Part shown: positions 45,790 through 55,825 of the stretch, piece by piece
How the letters are laid out: each line of letters begins with the position of its first letter
How positions within the stretch are numbered: position 1 is the first letter of the stretch
NCBI RefSeq assembly: GCF_000025985.1
Contig: NC_003228.3
Coordinates: 1,054,001-1,118,000, forward strand
Direction of reading: 5' to 3'
DNA length: 64,000 nucleotides
DNA from: Bacteroides fragilis NCTC 9343
GTDB taxonomy: Bacteria; Bacteroidota; Bacteroidia; Bacteroidales; Bacteroidaceae
Notes under the pieces: generated by a model
What the model was told of the DNA's origin: nothing
Databases searched by the model: none
The model's input: the letters and a program-made list of their open reading frames with translations, nothing else
Position numbers and translations under genes: made by a program

Positions 45790-46578
45790 TCAGTATTTCA
45801 AGAATGGGATTGTATCTATGACGGGCATCTTCAGCGCATTCAGTTCCTGACAGGCACGATCGTAGTAAGTCGGATTTTCTAAATCAAGGTTATTGTGTGC
45901 GTCCAGTCCGATAATAGCCGTGCATCCTTCATTGGCTGCGATATGCCAGAATTGCGGGCAAGGATAAGTCGTTATTCCCCGTGCTTCATTGATGGCTACA
46001 TAGCCGATATTATATTCCAAAGGGATGTGCAATCGGGCTGCTGCCCGACAGATATGGCGGCTGACACTGATACAATGTTTGTCAAATTCAGGGTAGGAAC
46101 GCATAAAAAGATCCGGATGTGCCAGGTAGGCGAACAGTCCGCTTTCCATTCCTTCGATAGTGCTTTCTTCATAAAGGTCGAGCATATCCCGATTAGTGGT
46201 ATGATGCCCGAAGTAGGGAAACTTTTCGTCAGTATGGTAATGATGGTTTCCAAAGAGGATATAATCCAACCGGTACTCTTTGATGATTTCTTTCAGCCAG
46301 TGGATGTATTCGGGAAAGTATTCATATTCCAATCCGATTTTGATGCTGATTTGATTCCGGTATTTTTCTTTCAAGGCACGGATGCTTTCTATATATTCCG
46401 GTAAGTCCTCCGGGAGCATACGTATGTCCGATACAAAATCTGTGTGATACTTCCATGGGCCATGATCAGAAAAGCCCAATTCCTGAAAGCCACCTTTGAT
46501 GGCACTGCGTACATAGTCTTCATCGTCTCCCACGGCGTGCATGCAGCGAGTGGTATGTGTGTGATAATTTGTTTTCAT
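45790..46578 (-). CDS. PHP-domain phosphoesterase (histidinol-phosphatase-like)
   Basis: The start is placed at 46578 (MKTNYHTHTTRC). The frame stays open for 336 bp further upstream, but that stretch is an out-of-frame reading of the cyclo-ligase gene. The product has 262 residues with the metal-binding HTHT (6-9), SDHGPW, EYEYFPEY, GNHHYH, AHPDLF and GLDAHN motifs of PHP phosphatases such as HisK-type histidinol-phosphatase. Its ATG overlaps the stop of the cyclo-ligase gene by 4 bp. The exact substrate is not certain. Confidence 0.85.
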   Translation of the reverse strand: MKTNYHTHTTRCMHAVGDDEDYVRSAIKGGFQELGFSDHGPWKYHTDFVSDIRMLPEDLPEYIESIRALKEKYRNQISIKIGLEYEYFPEYIHWLKEIIKEYRLDYILFGNHHYHTDEKFPYFGHHTTNRDMLDLYEESTIEGMESGLFAYLAHPDLFMRSYPEFDKHCISVSRHICRAAARLHIPLEYNIGYVAINEARGITTYPCPQFWHIAANEGCTAIIGLDAHNNLDLENPTYYDRACQELNALKMPVIDTIPFLKY

Positions 46579-47105
46579 TGTGCTATAATAGTATCCATAC
46601 GGAAGTCGAATGCTTCTGCGGGTACTTCTTCTATCAATTGAAACGGGAAACAAATGCCGACTTTGGGAGCCGGAATTTGAGGTAATAAACGGTCGTAATA
46701 TCCTTTGCCGCGGCCTAAACGATGTCCGTACCGATCGAAAGCAACACCCGGAATCACAGCCAGATCTATTGTTTCGTAATCGGTGAATGGCGCTCCGGTT
46801 GGTTCGGCAATGCCATACGAACCTATGGCGAGATCTTGGGGGCCTGTGTAAACGCGAAGTTCTAACTCGTCGCCTGTTACTACAGGCAATATGATTCTTT
46901 TCGACCGGCTCCACTTCTCAATGAAGGCGTGCGTCTGCACTTCATCCTTCATTGAGTGATAGAGCAATATAGTATGCCCTTTTTGAAATTCGGGGCATGC
47001 CTCAAGAGTTATCAATACCTTTTCCGACAACGATTTAAGCGTAGAGTCGGAGTATTTCTTCTTCTCCTGTGCTATCCACTTGCGCAGTTGTTTTTTTCTT
47101 TCCAT
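46575..47105 (-). CDS. 5-formyltetrahydrofolate cyclo-ligase
   Basis: This 176-residue enzyme converts 5-formyl-THF to 5,10-methenyl-THF with ATP. The motifs are DLAVIPGVAFDRYGHRLGRGKGYYDRLL near residues 110-140 and an N-terminal KKQLRKWIAQEKKKY helix. The start at 47105 lies inside the end of the S41 protease gene, an overlap of 71 bp in another frame. The conserved N-terminal helix supports this start. The four genes from 45790 to 49277 run in the same direction. Confidence 0.92.
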   Translation of the reverse strand: MERKKQLRKWIAQEKKKYSDSTLKSLSEKVLITLEACPEFQKGHTILLYHSMKDEVQTHAFIEKWSRSKRIILPVVTGDELELRVYTGPQDLAIGSYGIAEPTGAPFTDYETIDLAVIPGVAFDRYGHRLGRGKGYYDRLLPQIPAPKVGICFPFQLIEEVPAEAFDFRMDTIIAQ

Positions 47106-48762
47106 CTTTCTTTTCCTCCTTTTGAGGTTCTACGCTGATGGGAGCCTTTGGGAATGCTTCTCCACTTTCAAGCAACTCGACGGCCTTCTTCACAGTCTGA
47201 TCGCTTTGGTTGAGATATTGAATATAGGCTTCTTTTCCCAGCATATTATAGATGATATTTCCGTAAATGCTCTTTTCCAGTAATTTATATGATTTCTGAA
47301 TCAGGATGTTTCTTCGTTTCACCCCTTTGCTGTCAGCGTAGCGTATGAACTGTTCGACCAGTCCCTGACGACGCAGATAGTTTAAGAGTGATTCTTCGTC
47401 TTCGTACTTCTTCAACTTATCGCGGTTATTATCCGTGTAATGGAAGGTGAATTGGATGGTAAGTCCTTTGCTCAGCACCTCGGTCAGATATGAAGTCACT
47501 CCCGTGGTGTCTTGTGGGACGAATACATCCGGCATGATACCTCCTCCTCCGTACACCGGACGTCCGAGGGCGGTAGAATAACGCAGGTTTTCATCGAGCT
47601 TGATACTATCTTTTGAGAAGTACTCTCCATGTTCATATCGTGTCAGCCAATCCATTTCGTAGTTGCGGTCTTTACCATTCTGATAAGGGCGTTGAATGCA
47701 GCGTCCGGATGGAGTATAATAGCGGGCAATGGTCAGCCGGATGGCTGATCCGTCACTGAAGTCGATAGGCTGTTGTACCAGGCCTTTACCGAACGAACGG
47801 CGACCCACTACCATACCTCGGTCGTTATCCTGAATAGCACCGGTGAAAATTTCACTGGCCGAAGCCGAACCTTCGTCAATCAGCACGATAACGGGCATTT
47901 TCTGGCAACTGCCTGTTCCATTGGCAAATTCGTCGGCACGGGGATATTTGCGTCCTTCCGTATAGACTATCAGTTTACCTTCGGGCAAGAATTCGTTGAC
48001 CATGCGCACTGCAGCTTCCATATATCCTCCTGTGTTGCCACGTAAGTCGATGATCAGCCCTTTGCAGTTCTTATGATTCAGTAAAGCAATGGCATTCAGC
48101 AACTCCACATGTGTAGTACGTCCGAATTTACTAACCTGTATATAGCCAAAGTCATCTGTCAACATATAAGCTGCGTCGATGGTGTTTTGCGGAATGTCAC
48201 CGCGTGTGATAGTGAAGTTCAAAAGATCTTTCTCCGTAGCGCGCTTCACGCCCAGTTTCACTTGAGTACCCTTCGGCCCTTTCAGAGTGCGCATGGCACG
48301 TTCGTTGGTCACTTTTTTCCCTACAAACAAACTGTCGTCTACCATCACGATACGGTCACCGGCCATTAATCCTACCTTTTCGGAAGGCCCTCCCTGAATG
48401 ACACTGTTCACATGGATAGTGTCGTCCTGGATGGTGAACTGGATACCGATACCGCTGAAGCTGCCTTCCAGTTCCGATGTCACTTCTTCCAGGTTTTGTG
48501 CCGGAATGTAAGTAGAGTGGGGATCCAGCTCTGCCAGAATCTGTGGCATTGCCTTTTCCACAAGGTCGGCCATGTTGACGGTGTCCACATACTGGTCATC
48601 GACAATGCGCAGCAAAGCATTCAACTTGTTCGAAGAGCCGTTGATAATGCCGAGTCGGTTGCCGGCAAAGTGTTTGGCATAAAATGTACCTATCAGAATT
48701 CCGATTACCACACTGATAGCGATGATGACAGGGGTAAACCGTGAAGAGTTCTTTGTACTCAT
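47035..48762 (-). CDS. S41 family C-terminal processing protease
   Basis: The protein has 575 residues with an N-terminal membrane anchor (about 10-29), a tail-protease helical region, a PDZ domain (about 98-180, GIGIQFTIQDDTIHVNSVIQGGPSEKVGLMAGDRI) and the S41 core. The catalytic Ser is in GSASASEIF (298-306) and the partner Lys326 in SFGKG. It should face the periplasm and trim C termini of envelope proteins. The C-terminal coding end overlaps the cyclo-ligase start by 71 bp. Confidence 0.93.
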   Translation of the reverse strand: MSTKNSSRFTPVIIAISVVIGILIGTFYAKHFAGNRLGIINGSSNKLNALLRIVDDQYVDTVNMADLVEKAMPQILAELDPHSTYIPAQNLEEVTSELEGSFSGIGIQFTIQDDTIHVNSVIQGGPSEKVGLMAGDRIVMVDDSLFVGKKVTNERAMRTLKGPKGTQVKLGVKRATEKDLLNFTITRGDIPQNTIDAAYMLTDDFGYIQVSKFGRTTHVELLNAIALLNHKNCKGLIIDLRGNTGGYMEAAVRMVNEFLPEGKLIVYTEGRKYPRADEFANGTGSCQKMPVIVLIDEGSASASEIFTGAIQDNDRGMVVGRRSFGKGLVQQPIDFSDGSAIRLTIARYYTPSGRCIQRPYQNGKDRNYEMDWLTRYEHGEYFSKDSIKLDENLRYSTALGRPVYGGGGIMPDVFVPQDTTGVTSYLTEVLSKGLTIQFTFHYTDNNRDKLKKYEDEESLLNYLRRQGLVEQFIRYADSKGVKRRNILIQKSYKLLEKSIYGNIIYNMLGKEAYIQYLNQSDQTVKKAVELLESGEAFPKAPISVEPQKEEKKDGKKKTTAQVDSTGEEEILRLYA

Positions 48763-48839
48763 ATCTTTTTATAGTTATTGGCTACGGACGACAAACTACC
48801 GGAGAGTTGCGTTGTAGTCAGTTGTTTATGTATGTTGTT

Positions 48840-49277
48840 TCATTTTTCACTCGTATCGACAAAAACGACTTCAATACCTGCACGTTTCAGTAACTCTATT
48901 CCGTCTTCCAGGCGATAGTGTTCAGAGTACACCACTCGCTTGATGCCTGCCTGTATGATCAGTTTGGCACATTCGATGCAAGGTGAAGCAGTGACATACA
49001 TCGTAGCACCGTCACTACTGTTGTTGGAACGTGCTATCTTGGTGATGGCATTGGCTTCAGCATGCAGAACATAGGGCTTGGTGACGTTGTTATCATCTTC
49101 ACAAACGTTCTCAAAGCCGGATGGTGTTCCGTTATATCCGTCTGAGATAATCATTTTGTCTTTGACAATCAGTGCTCCTACTTTACGGCGTTGGCAATAA
49201 GAGTTTTCCGACCAGATGGAAGCCATGCGGATATAACGCTTGTCCAAATCTGATTGTTTGCTGTTTGCTGTGTCCAT
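48840..49277 (-). CDS. deoxycytidylate (dCMP) deaminase, ComEB-like
   Basis: The 145-residue cytidine/deoxycytidylate deaminase has zinc ligands in HAEANAI (His72, catalytic Glu74) and PCIEC (Cys100, Cys103). It converts dCMP to dUMP for dTMP synthesis. The length and the NSYCQRRKVGALIVKD start of the fold are usual. It ends 77 nt before the S41 start and is 11 nt downstream of the DUF4847 gene. Confidence 0.93.
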   Translation of the reverse strand: MDTANSKQSDLDKRYIRMASIWSENSYCQRRKVGALIVKDKMIISDGYNGTPSGFENVCEDDNNVTKPYVLHAEANAITKIARSNNSSDGATMYVTASPCIECAKLIIQAGIKRVVYSEHYRLEDGIELLKRAGIEVVFVDTSEK

Positions 49278-49288
49278 ACGCTGCTATA

Positions 49289-49798
49289 TTATTTATTGTT
49301 GTCCTTATCAACATGAAATACCAGGCATAACTCTCTTCCTCCCTCATCCTTGTAATAGATAAAGAGGTTGTCGTAATTCCCTTTGTACGAAGTAGCCCTG
49401 TTGAGTCCTTCGACAAATTTGTTACTAAATCCTAACGGATCATTTTCAGACCCTTTTACGGAAGCTGAGAAAGCATTGCTTTCGCCATTGGCACTCCAGG
49501 TTCCGGTGTAAGAATGTGACAAAAGCGTTCCGCTAAACTTTCCGCTGATGACATTGTCTGTAGTCTCCCCTTCGAATTTGATTGTGTATGCACCTTCTTT
49601 ATTGATGTAATTCTTGATAGATTGTTCATATTTGTCTTTATCACCCCAGAAATCATAGGGTTTATGTTCGTTCTTTTTGGTAATATACGTCAGTTTCCAT
49701 ACTTTTCCGGTAAAGATACCGTTCACATCATCCGAATCGTTGCATCCGCTTACAAAAGGGAGCATCAAAAGTAATAATAATAAGTATTTATATTTCAT
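49289..49798 (-). CDS. DUF4847 lipoprotein
   Basis: This 169-residue lipoprotein has a signal ending FVSGC (Cys19). The mature part is beta-rich with GKVWKLTYIT, YTIKFEGET, SGTLLSHSYTGTWSANG and LCLVFHVDKD segments, which I recognise as DUF4847, a small Bacteroidales family resembling lipocalin-like META folds. Function unknown. It lies between the M3 peptidase (6 nt) and the dCMP deaminase gene (11 nt) in one operon. Confidence 0.75.
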   Translation of the reverse strand: MKYKYLLLLLLMLPFVSGCNDSDDVNGIFTGKVWKLTYITKKNEHKPYDFWGDKDKYEQSIKNYINKEGAYTIKFEGETTDNVISGKFSGTLLSHSYTGTWSANGESNAFSASVKGSENDPLGFSNKFVEGLNRATSYKGNYDNLFIYYKDEGGRELCLVFHVDKDNNK

Positions 49799-49804
49799 TT
49801 TTTT

Positions 49805-51862
49805 CTATTTTTTTATTCCGTTTCTGATTAGTAATGCGTCAATCGTAGGTTCTTGTCCTCTGAAACGTTTGTAAAGTATCATCGGGTGCTCTGTTCCGCC
49901 TTTCGACAAGATGTTGTTACGGAAGGAATTGGCTACCTCTTCATTGAAGATTCCTTTTTGCTTGAACAGTGAGAATGCATCCGCATCCAGAACTTCCGCC
50001 CACTTGTAGCTATAATAACCTGCCGAATATCCTCCGGCAAAGATGTGTGAGAACTGGGTACTCATACAGGTTTCCGAAACTGTGGGCAATATCTGTGCTT
50101 GAGCCCATGCCTGACGTTCGTATGCCTTTACGTCACCTTCGAAGGGGGTATTGCGGGTATACCAGGCCATATCCAACAGCCCGAAACTGACTTGGCGAAG
50201 ACAGGCGTACGCAACATTGAAGTTTGATGCATCTACCAGCCGGCTGATCAATTCGTCAGGCAACGGTTCTCCGGTCTGATAATGATTGGCAAAGGTATGC
50301 AGGAATTCTTTTTCAATCCCGAAGTTCTCCATGATTTGGGACGGGAGCTCTACAAAGTCCCAGTATACATTCGTTCCGCTCAAGCTCTGATAAGTTGAGT
50401 TGGCAAACATCCCATGCAAGGCATGCCCGAATTCGTGGAGGAAGGTTTCCACCTCGTCATAAGTCAGCAGTGCCGGCTTGCTTTCTGTCGGTTTGGTGAA
50501 ATTCATGACTACCGATACATGTGGACGGCTGTTTTCACCGGTATCTTCTATCCATTGTCCTTTGAATTCTGTCATCCAGGCACCGGAACGTTTACCTTCG
50601 CGCGGATGGAAATCCGTATACAGTACGGCGAGGAAACTTCCGTCTTTATCCAGCACTTCGTAAGCATCCACATCTTTGTGATATACCGGGATATCCGGGT
50701 TCTTATGAAACGTGATGCCATACAATTTGGTAGCCAGTCCGAAGACTCCCGCTTTCACTTTGCTCAGTTCGAAGTAGGGGCGGAGCATCTCTTCGTTAAT
50801 ATTGAACTGCCGGTCTTTCAGTTTGTTGGAGTAGTAGCTCCAATCCCAAGGCATCACTTCAAAAGCATCTCCTTGTTCTGTACGGGCTAATTCTTGTACA
50901 GCTTCGTACTCTTTATGGGCGGTGGGGGTATATGCATCCAGCAATTGGTTGAGCAGTTTATATACGGCATCACCGGTTTCGGCCATGCGTTCTTTCAGTG
51001 TATATTCCGCATAATTGTCATAACCCAGTAATTGTGCGATTTCCATGTGGATATTGGCTATCTTTTTCACAATTTCCAGGTTGTTATATTCGTTATCGTG
51101 GGTACATTTTGTATTGTAAGCCATGTAAAGTTCACGACGTAAATCCCGGTTATCAGCATACGTCATAAAAGGAATATAACTGGGGGCATGCAATGTGAAC
51201 ACCCAGCCATTCACTCCTTTTTCCCGGGCTGTTTCTGCAGCGGCTTCGATGGCGCTTTCCGGCAGACCGGCCAACTGGGCTTCATCGGTCAGAGTCAACT
51301 GATAGTTATTGGTTTCTTTCAGGTTATTTTCACTGAAATCCAATGTCAGTTTACTAAGATTCTTTGTCAGCTCGCGATATTTCTCCTTGGCTTCTCCCTG
51401 CAGGTTGGCTCCGCGACGAATAAATCCGTTATAAGCGTTTTCCAGAAGCTTGGTTTGTTCCGGAGTCAGCTCTATGGAATCCTTTTGACCGTATACAACT
51501 TTGATACGTTCGAAGAGTTCCTGATTCAAGCTGATGTTATTGCTGTGTTCGCTTAACAAAGGAATCATCTCCTGGGCAATCTTCTGCAGGTCATCATTGG
51601 TTTCAGCACTGCGCAAATTGCCGAATACGGTGGTAACCCGATCGAGTAACTCTCCTGATTTTTCATAAGCAAGAATTGTGTTAGCGAATGTGGGAGCCTC
51701 CGGGTTGTTGACGATGGCATCTATTTCTGCTGCCTGGCGACTGATACCTTCACGAATGGCGGGTTCGTAATGTTCATTTTTTATTTTGTCAAAAGGAACA
51801 GTGCCATACGGAGTTGTATATTTCTCAAAAAATGGATTTTGTGCATTTGCTATATTTGTCAT
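49805..51862 (-). CDS. M3 family peptidyl-dipeptidase (Dcp-like)
   Basis: From 51862 the protein has 685 residues; an in-frame ATG at 51919 would add 19. The zinc motif HEFGH is at 476-480 (FLHEFGHALHGMF) and the rest follows peptidyl-dipeptidase Dcp and oligopeptidase A (FNVAYACLRQVSFGLLDMAWY, YKWAEVLDADAFSLF, GGTEHPMILYKRFRGQEP). The start choice is uncertain. A -7 element at 51889-51896 lies between the two ATGs and supports 51862, but the longer form would add a hydrophobic run before ANAQ, which looks like a signal peptidase site. It would cut dipeptides from the C terminus of peptides. Confidence 0.92.
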   Translation of the reverse strand: MTNIANAQNPFFEKYTTPYGTVPFDKIKNEHYEPAIREGISRQAAEIDAIVNNPEAPTFANTILAYEKSGELLDRVTTVFGNLRSAETNDDLQKIAQEMIPLLSEHSNNISLNQELFERIKVVYGQKDSIELTPEQTKLLENAYNGFIRRGANLQGEAKEKYRELTKNLSKLTLDFSENNLKETNNYQLTLTDEAQLAGLPESAIEAAAETAREKGVNGWVFTLHAPSYIPFMTYADNRDLRRELYMAYNTKCTHDNEYNNLEIVKKIANIHMEIAQLLGYDNYAEYTLKERMAETGDAVYKLLNQLLDAYTPTAHKEYEAVQELARTEQGDAFEVMPWDWSYYSNKLKDRQFNINEEMLRPYFELSKVKAGVFGLATKLYGITFHKNPDIPVYHKDVDAYEVLDKDGSFLAVLYTDFHPREGKRSGAWMTEFKGQWIEDTGENSRPHVSVVMNFTKPTESKPALLTYDEVETFLHEFGHALHGMFANSTYQSLSGTNVYWDFVELPSQIMENFGIEKEFLHTFANHYQTGEPLPDELISRLVDASNFNVAYACLRQVSFGLLDMAWYTRNTPFEGDVKAYERQAWAQAQILPTVSETCMSTQFSHIFAGGYSAGYYSYKWAEVLDADAFSLFKQKGIFNEEVANSFRNNILSKGGTEHPMILYKRFRGQEPTIDALLIRNGIKK

Positions 51863-51888
51863 ATTCAGTAATATCAATGTTACATTTA

Positions 51889-51896
51889 CAAAATTA
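51889..51896 (-). promoter_or_regulatory. -7 element of the M3 peptidase operon
   Basis: TAATTTTG on the minus strand is a full match to TAnnTTTG; transcription would begin near 51882. No good -33 is seen. Confidence 0.45.
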
Positions 51897-52030
51897 CAAA
51901 TTTCACCACAGAGTATCACAGACTTCCGTACAGTTTTCTTCTTATTTAACGTGTCTCACTACTGTTTTTACTACCATTTATTTGATTCTGTTGTGATTCG
52001 GGACTATAGGGCTTGGGAGAGGAAAATAAA

Positions 52031-52063
52031 AAAAGCTGTTCCGGGGAAACCGGAACAGCTTTT
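52031..52063 (-). terminator. rho-independent terminator after gapA
   Basis: A perfect 14-bp stem (AAAAGCTGTTCCGG / CCGGAACAGCTTTT) with a 5-nt loop; on the minus strand a T-run follows. 22 nt past the gapA stop. Confidence 0.92.
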
Positions 52064-52085
52064 CGTATATTGTATCTTAGCTTGA

Positions 52086-53186
<1,101 letters not shown>

Positions 53187-53226
53187 TTATATTCGCATAT
53201 TAAATTCATATTAAATATAAAAAAAG

Positions 53227-53667
53227 ATGGGAAAAAGTACTTTTTTACAAGACTTTAAAGCTTTCGCCATGAAAGGAAACGTGGTAGATATGGCTGTCGG
53301 TGTGATTATTGGTGGTGCCTTTGGCAAAATCGTTTCGTCGGTTGTAGCCGATATCATTATGCCACCTTTGGGGTTACTCATTGGGGGAGTGAACTTTACG
53401 GACTTGAAATGGGTAATGAAAGCTGCGGAATATGGGGCTGACGGAAAAGAGACGGCCGCTGCTGTGACATTGAATTACGGCAACTTTCTGCAGGCGACTT
53501 TCGATTTTCTTATCATTGCTTTTTCTATATTCTTATTTATTAAACTGATTACAAAGTTGACTCAGAAGAAAGCTGAGGCACCTGCTGCGCCGCCCGCACC
53601 TCCTGCACCTACAAAAGAAGAGATATTGTTGACTGAAATACGTGATTTATTGAAAGAAAAGCAGTAA
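53227..53667 (+). CDS. mscL: large-conductance mechanosensitive channel
   Basis: The 146-residue inner-membrane channel opens at membrane tension and protects against osmotic shock. The N terminus [31 protein letters not shown] is the family signature. TM1 is about 19-45 and TM2 about 84-108. A Pro/Ala linker ([11 protein letters not shown]) leads to the C-terminal helix bundle. It is 30 nt upstream of guaA and divergent from gapA. Confidence 0.96.
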   Translation: MGKSTFLQDFKAFAMKGNVVDMAVGVIIGGAFGKIVSSVVADIIMPPLGLLIGGVNFTDLKWVMKAAEYGADGKETAAAVTLNYGNFLQATFDFLIIAFSIFLFIKLITKLTQKKAEAPAAPPAPPAPTKEEILLTEIRDLLKEKQ

Positions 53668-53697
53668 TTTTGCGCCAAATTCATAACATATCTATAT

Positions 53698-55221
53698 ATG
53701 CAAGAGAAAATTATAATACTTGATTTCGGTTCACAGACCACGCAGCTTATCGGTCGCCGGGTGCGCGAGTTGGATACGTATTGCGAGATTGTCCCCTATA
53801 ACAAGTTCCCCAAAGGCGATGAAACCGTCAAGGGAGTGATTCTGTCGGGAAGCCCCTTCTCCGTATATGACGAAAGTGCGTTCAAGGTCGATTTGAGCGA
53901 AATCAGAGGTAAATACCCCATCTTGGGCATCTGCTATGGTGCACAGTTTATGGCGTATACCAATGGTGGCAAAGTAGAACCGGCAGGTACCCGTGAGTAT
54001 GGACGTGCTCACCTGACTTCTTTCTGCAAGGACAATGTTTTGTTCAAAGGTGTGAGAGAGGGTACGCAGGTATGGATGAGCCACGGTGATACCATTACTG
54101 CTATCCCTGAGAATTTTAAAACCATTGCATCGACAGACAAAGTGGCTATTGCCGCCTATCAGGTAGAGGGCGAACAGGTATGGGGAGTACAGTTCCATCC
54201 GGAAGTTTTCCACAGTGAAGACGGTACGCAGATGCTTCGCAATTTCGTTGTCGATGTATGTGGCTGTAAACAGGACTGGAGTCCGGCGTCATTCATCGAG
54301 AGCACGGTTGCCGAATTGAAAGCTCAGCTGGGTGATGACAAGGTTGTACTGGGATTAAGCGGAGGAGTTGACTCTTCTGTAGCCGCCGTTTTGCTGAACA
54401 GGGCTATTGGCAAGAATCTGACTTGTATTTTCGTTGACCACGGTATGCTTCGCAAGAACGAGTTTAAGAACGTGATGCACGATTACGAATGCCTTGGCTT
54501 GAACGTGATTGGTGTGGATGCCAGTGAGAAGTTCTTCTCTGAACTGGAAGGCGTCACCGAACCTGAACGTAAACGTAAAATTATAGGTAAAGGATTTATT
54601 GACGTATTCGATGAAGAAGCACATAAACTGAAAGATGTGAAATGGCTGGCTCAGGGTACGATTTATCCGGACTGTATCGAGTCGCTTTCTATCACCGGTA
54701 CTGTTATCAAGAGTCACCACAATGTGGGAGGACTTCCTGAAAAGATGAATCTAAAACTTTGTGAACCGCTTCGCCTGTTGTTTAAGGACGAGGTTCGTCG
54801 TGTAGGTAGAGAGTTAGGTATGCCCGAGCACTTGATTACCCGTCATCCTTTCCCCGGGCCGGGACTTGCTGTTCGTATCTTAGGTGATATTACTCCTGAG
54901 AAGGTTCGTATCTTGCAAGATGCCGATGATATCTTTATTCAGGGTTTGCGCGATTGGGGATTGTACGATCAGGTGTGGCAGGCAGGTGTTATCTTGCTTC
55001 CTGTTCAATCGGTAGGCGTAATGGGAGACGAACGTACTTACGAACGTGCCGTTGCTTTGCGTGCCGTGACTTCAACGGATGCTATGACAGCCGACTGGGC
55101 GCATTTGCCTTATGAATTCCTTGGTAAAGTGTCGAATGATATTATAAATAAGGTAAAAGGTGTGAACCGTGTGACCTATGATATCAGTTCGAAGCCACCT
55201 GCAACTATCGAATGGGAATAA
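53698..55221 (+). CDS. guaA: GMP synthase (glutamine-hydrolysing)
   Basis: The 507-residue enzyme converts XMP to GMP. The class-I amidotransferase domain (1-190) has Cys79 in GICYGAQ and His167/Glu169 in FHPEV. The ATP pyrophosphatase domain has the PP-loop SGGVDS (221-226). The C-terminal dimerisation domain ends KPPATIEWE, the usual end of GuaA. It follows mscL closely and ends at a strong hairpin. Confidence 0.97.
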   Translation: MQEKIIILDFGSQTTQLIGRRVRELDTYCEIVPYNKFPKGDETVKGVILSGSPFSVYDESAFKVDLSEIRGKYPILGICYGAQFMAYTNGGKVEPAGTREYGRAHLTSFCKDNVLFKGVREGTQVWMSHGDTITAIPENFKTIASTDKVAIAAYQVEGEQVWGVQFHPEVFHSEDGTQMLRNFVVDVCGCKQDWSPASFIESTVAELKAQLGDDKVVLGLSGGVDSSVAAVLLNRAIGKNLTCIFVDHGMLRKNEFKNVMHDYECLGLNVIGVDASEKFFSELEGVTEPERKRKIIGKGFIDVFDEEAHKLKDVKWLAQGTIYPDCIESLSITGTVIKSHHNVGGLPEKMNLKLCEPLRLLFKDEVRRVGRELGMPEHLITRHPFPGPGLAVRILGDITPEKVRILQDADDIFIQGLRDWGLYDQVWQAGVILLPVQSVGVMGDERTYERAVALRAVTSTDAMTADWAHLPYEFLGKVSNDIINKVKGVNRVTYDISSKPPATIEWE

Positions 55222-55263
55222 AATCCTGTGATTGACTTTTAGCGATATTTTATATTGATATTT

Positions 55264-55312
55264 GAAATCAGCATTTTAAGTAAATGATTGCTTAATCTGC
55301 TGATTTCTTTTT
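55264..55312 (+). terminator. rho-independent terminator after guaA
   Basis: A perfect 10-bp stem (GAAATCAGCA / TGCTGATTTC), with a second inner stem TAAG/CTTA, followed by TTTTT; about 43 nt past the guaA stop. Confidence 0.85.
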
Positions 55313-55672
55313 ATGATATCGGTTGAAGTCATTTATTCCGATTTACGATAGAAAATTTAGTTGTTGAAATAGCAAATATCTCTTTCATTACCGTATATGT
55401 ATTATTGGGGGAGAAACTGGAACTTTCCTTTGATATCTCGTTAGAAACCAAGATATTGTGGCCTTTCCTTCTTCCTTCGGTCAATGCTTGTTTTAATTCT
55501 ATGTTAAAGCAAGTGTTCTGTATTTAAATAACAAGCCCTTTCGATGTAAAAAACTTGTTCTTTATCAGGAGATAAAGGAAGGTCTCACAGATAGTGTTAA
55601 CAATGTTAATAAGGAGAAGTGTCTGGTTGAGGGCCATGTGCAAAGGATAGTCTTCCGTTTTTGAGTAAAATA
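55313..55672. other. intergenic region, possible gene remnant
   Basis: About 360 bp without a gene that starts properly. The plus-strand frame from 55327 to 55527 is open for 66 codons and reads like protein (a YVLLGEKLELSFDISLETK stretch) but has no start codon near its beginning. It may be a decayed fragment; I cannot assign a family. Confidence 0.3.
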
Positions 55673-55709
55673 GAAAAGGGAGATCCTCACGGACTTCCCT
55701 TCCCTTTTC
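55673..55709 (-). terminator. hairpin terminator after SusD 5
   Basis: Outer stem GAAAAGGGA / TCCCTTTTC and inner GATCC/GGAC around CTCA. It lies about 117 nt past the SusD 5 stop. The inner part and the sequence beyond it are repeated after SusD 6. Confidence 0.65.
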
Positions 55710-55778
55710 CTTTTTTAAACCTTATGTAGTTGCTATAAATCTCTTACCACAACACCCTATTATACTAAAAATCAATAC
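55681..55778 (-). repeat. repeated 3' untranslated region, copy 1
   Basis: About 100 bp including TCCTCACGGAC and CCTTTTTTAAACCTTATGTA, matching 61945-62046 in the same orientation with a few changes. In both places it follows a SusD gene, which points to an ancestral duplication of the whole SusC/SusD unit. Confidence 0.85.
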
Positions 55779-55825
55779 TTAGTAAAAAATTATATTGTTT
55801 TTGTATTTAGTTCCTATCGAAAACA

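Noticed and set aside
46579..46914. N-terminal extension of the PHP-domain gene
   Set aside because: The extra 112 codons are Arg/Ser/His-rich out-of-frame reading of the cyclo-ligase gene; the conserved HTHT motif begins right after the ATG at 46578.
55327..55527. 66-codon open stretch after guaA
   Set aside because: No start codon near the beginning and no recognised domain; mentioned only as a possible remnant.
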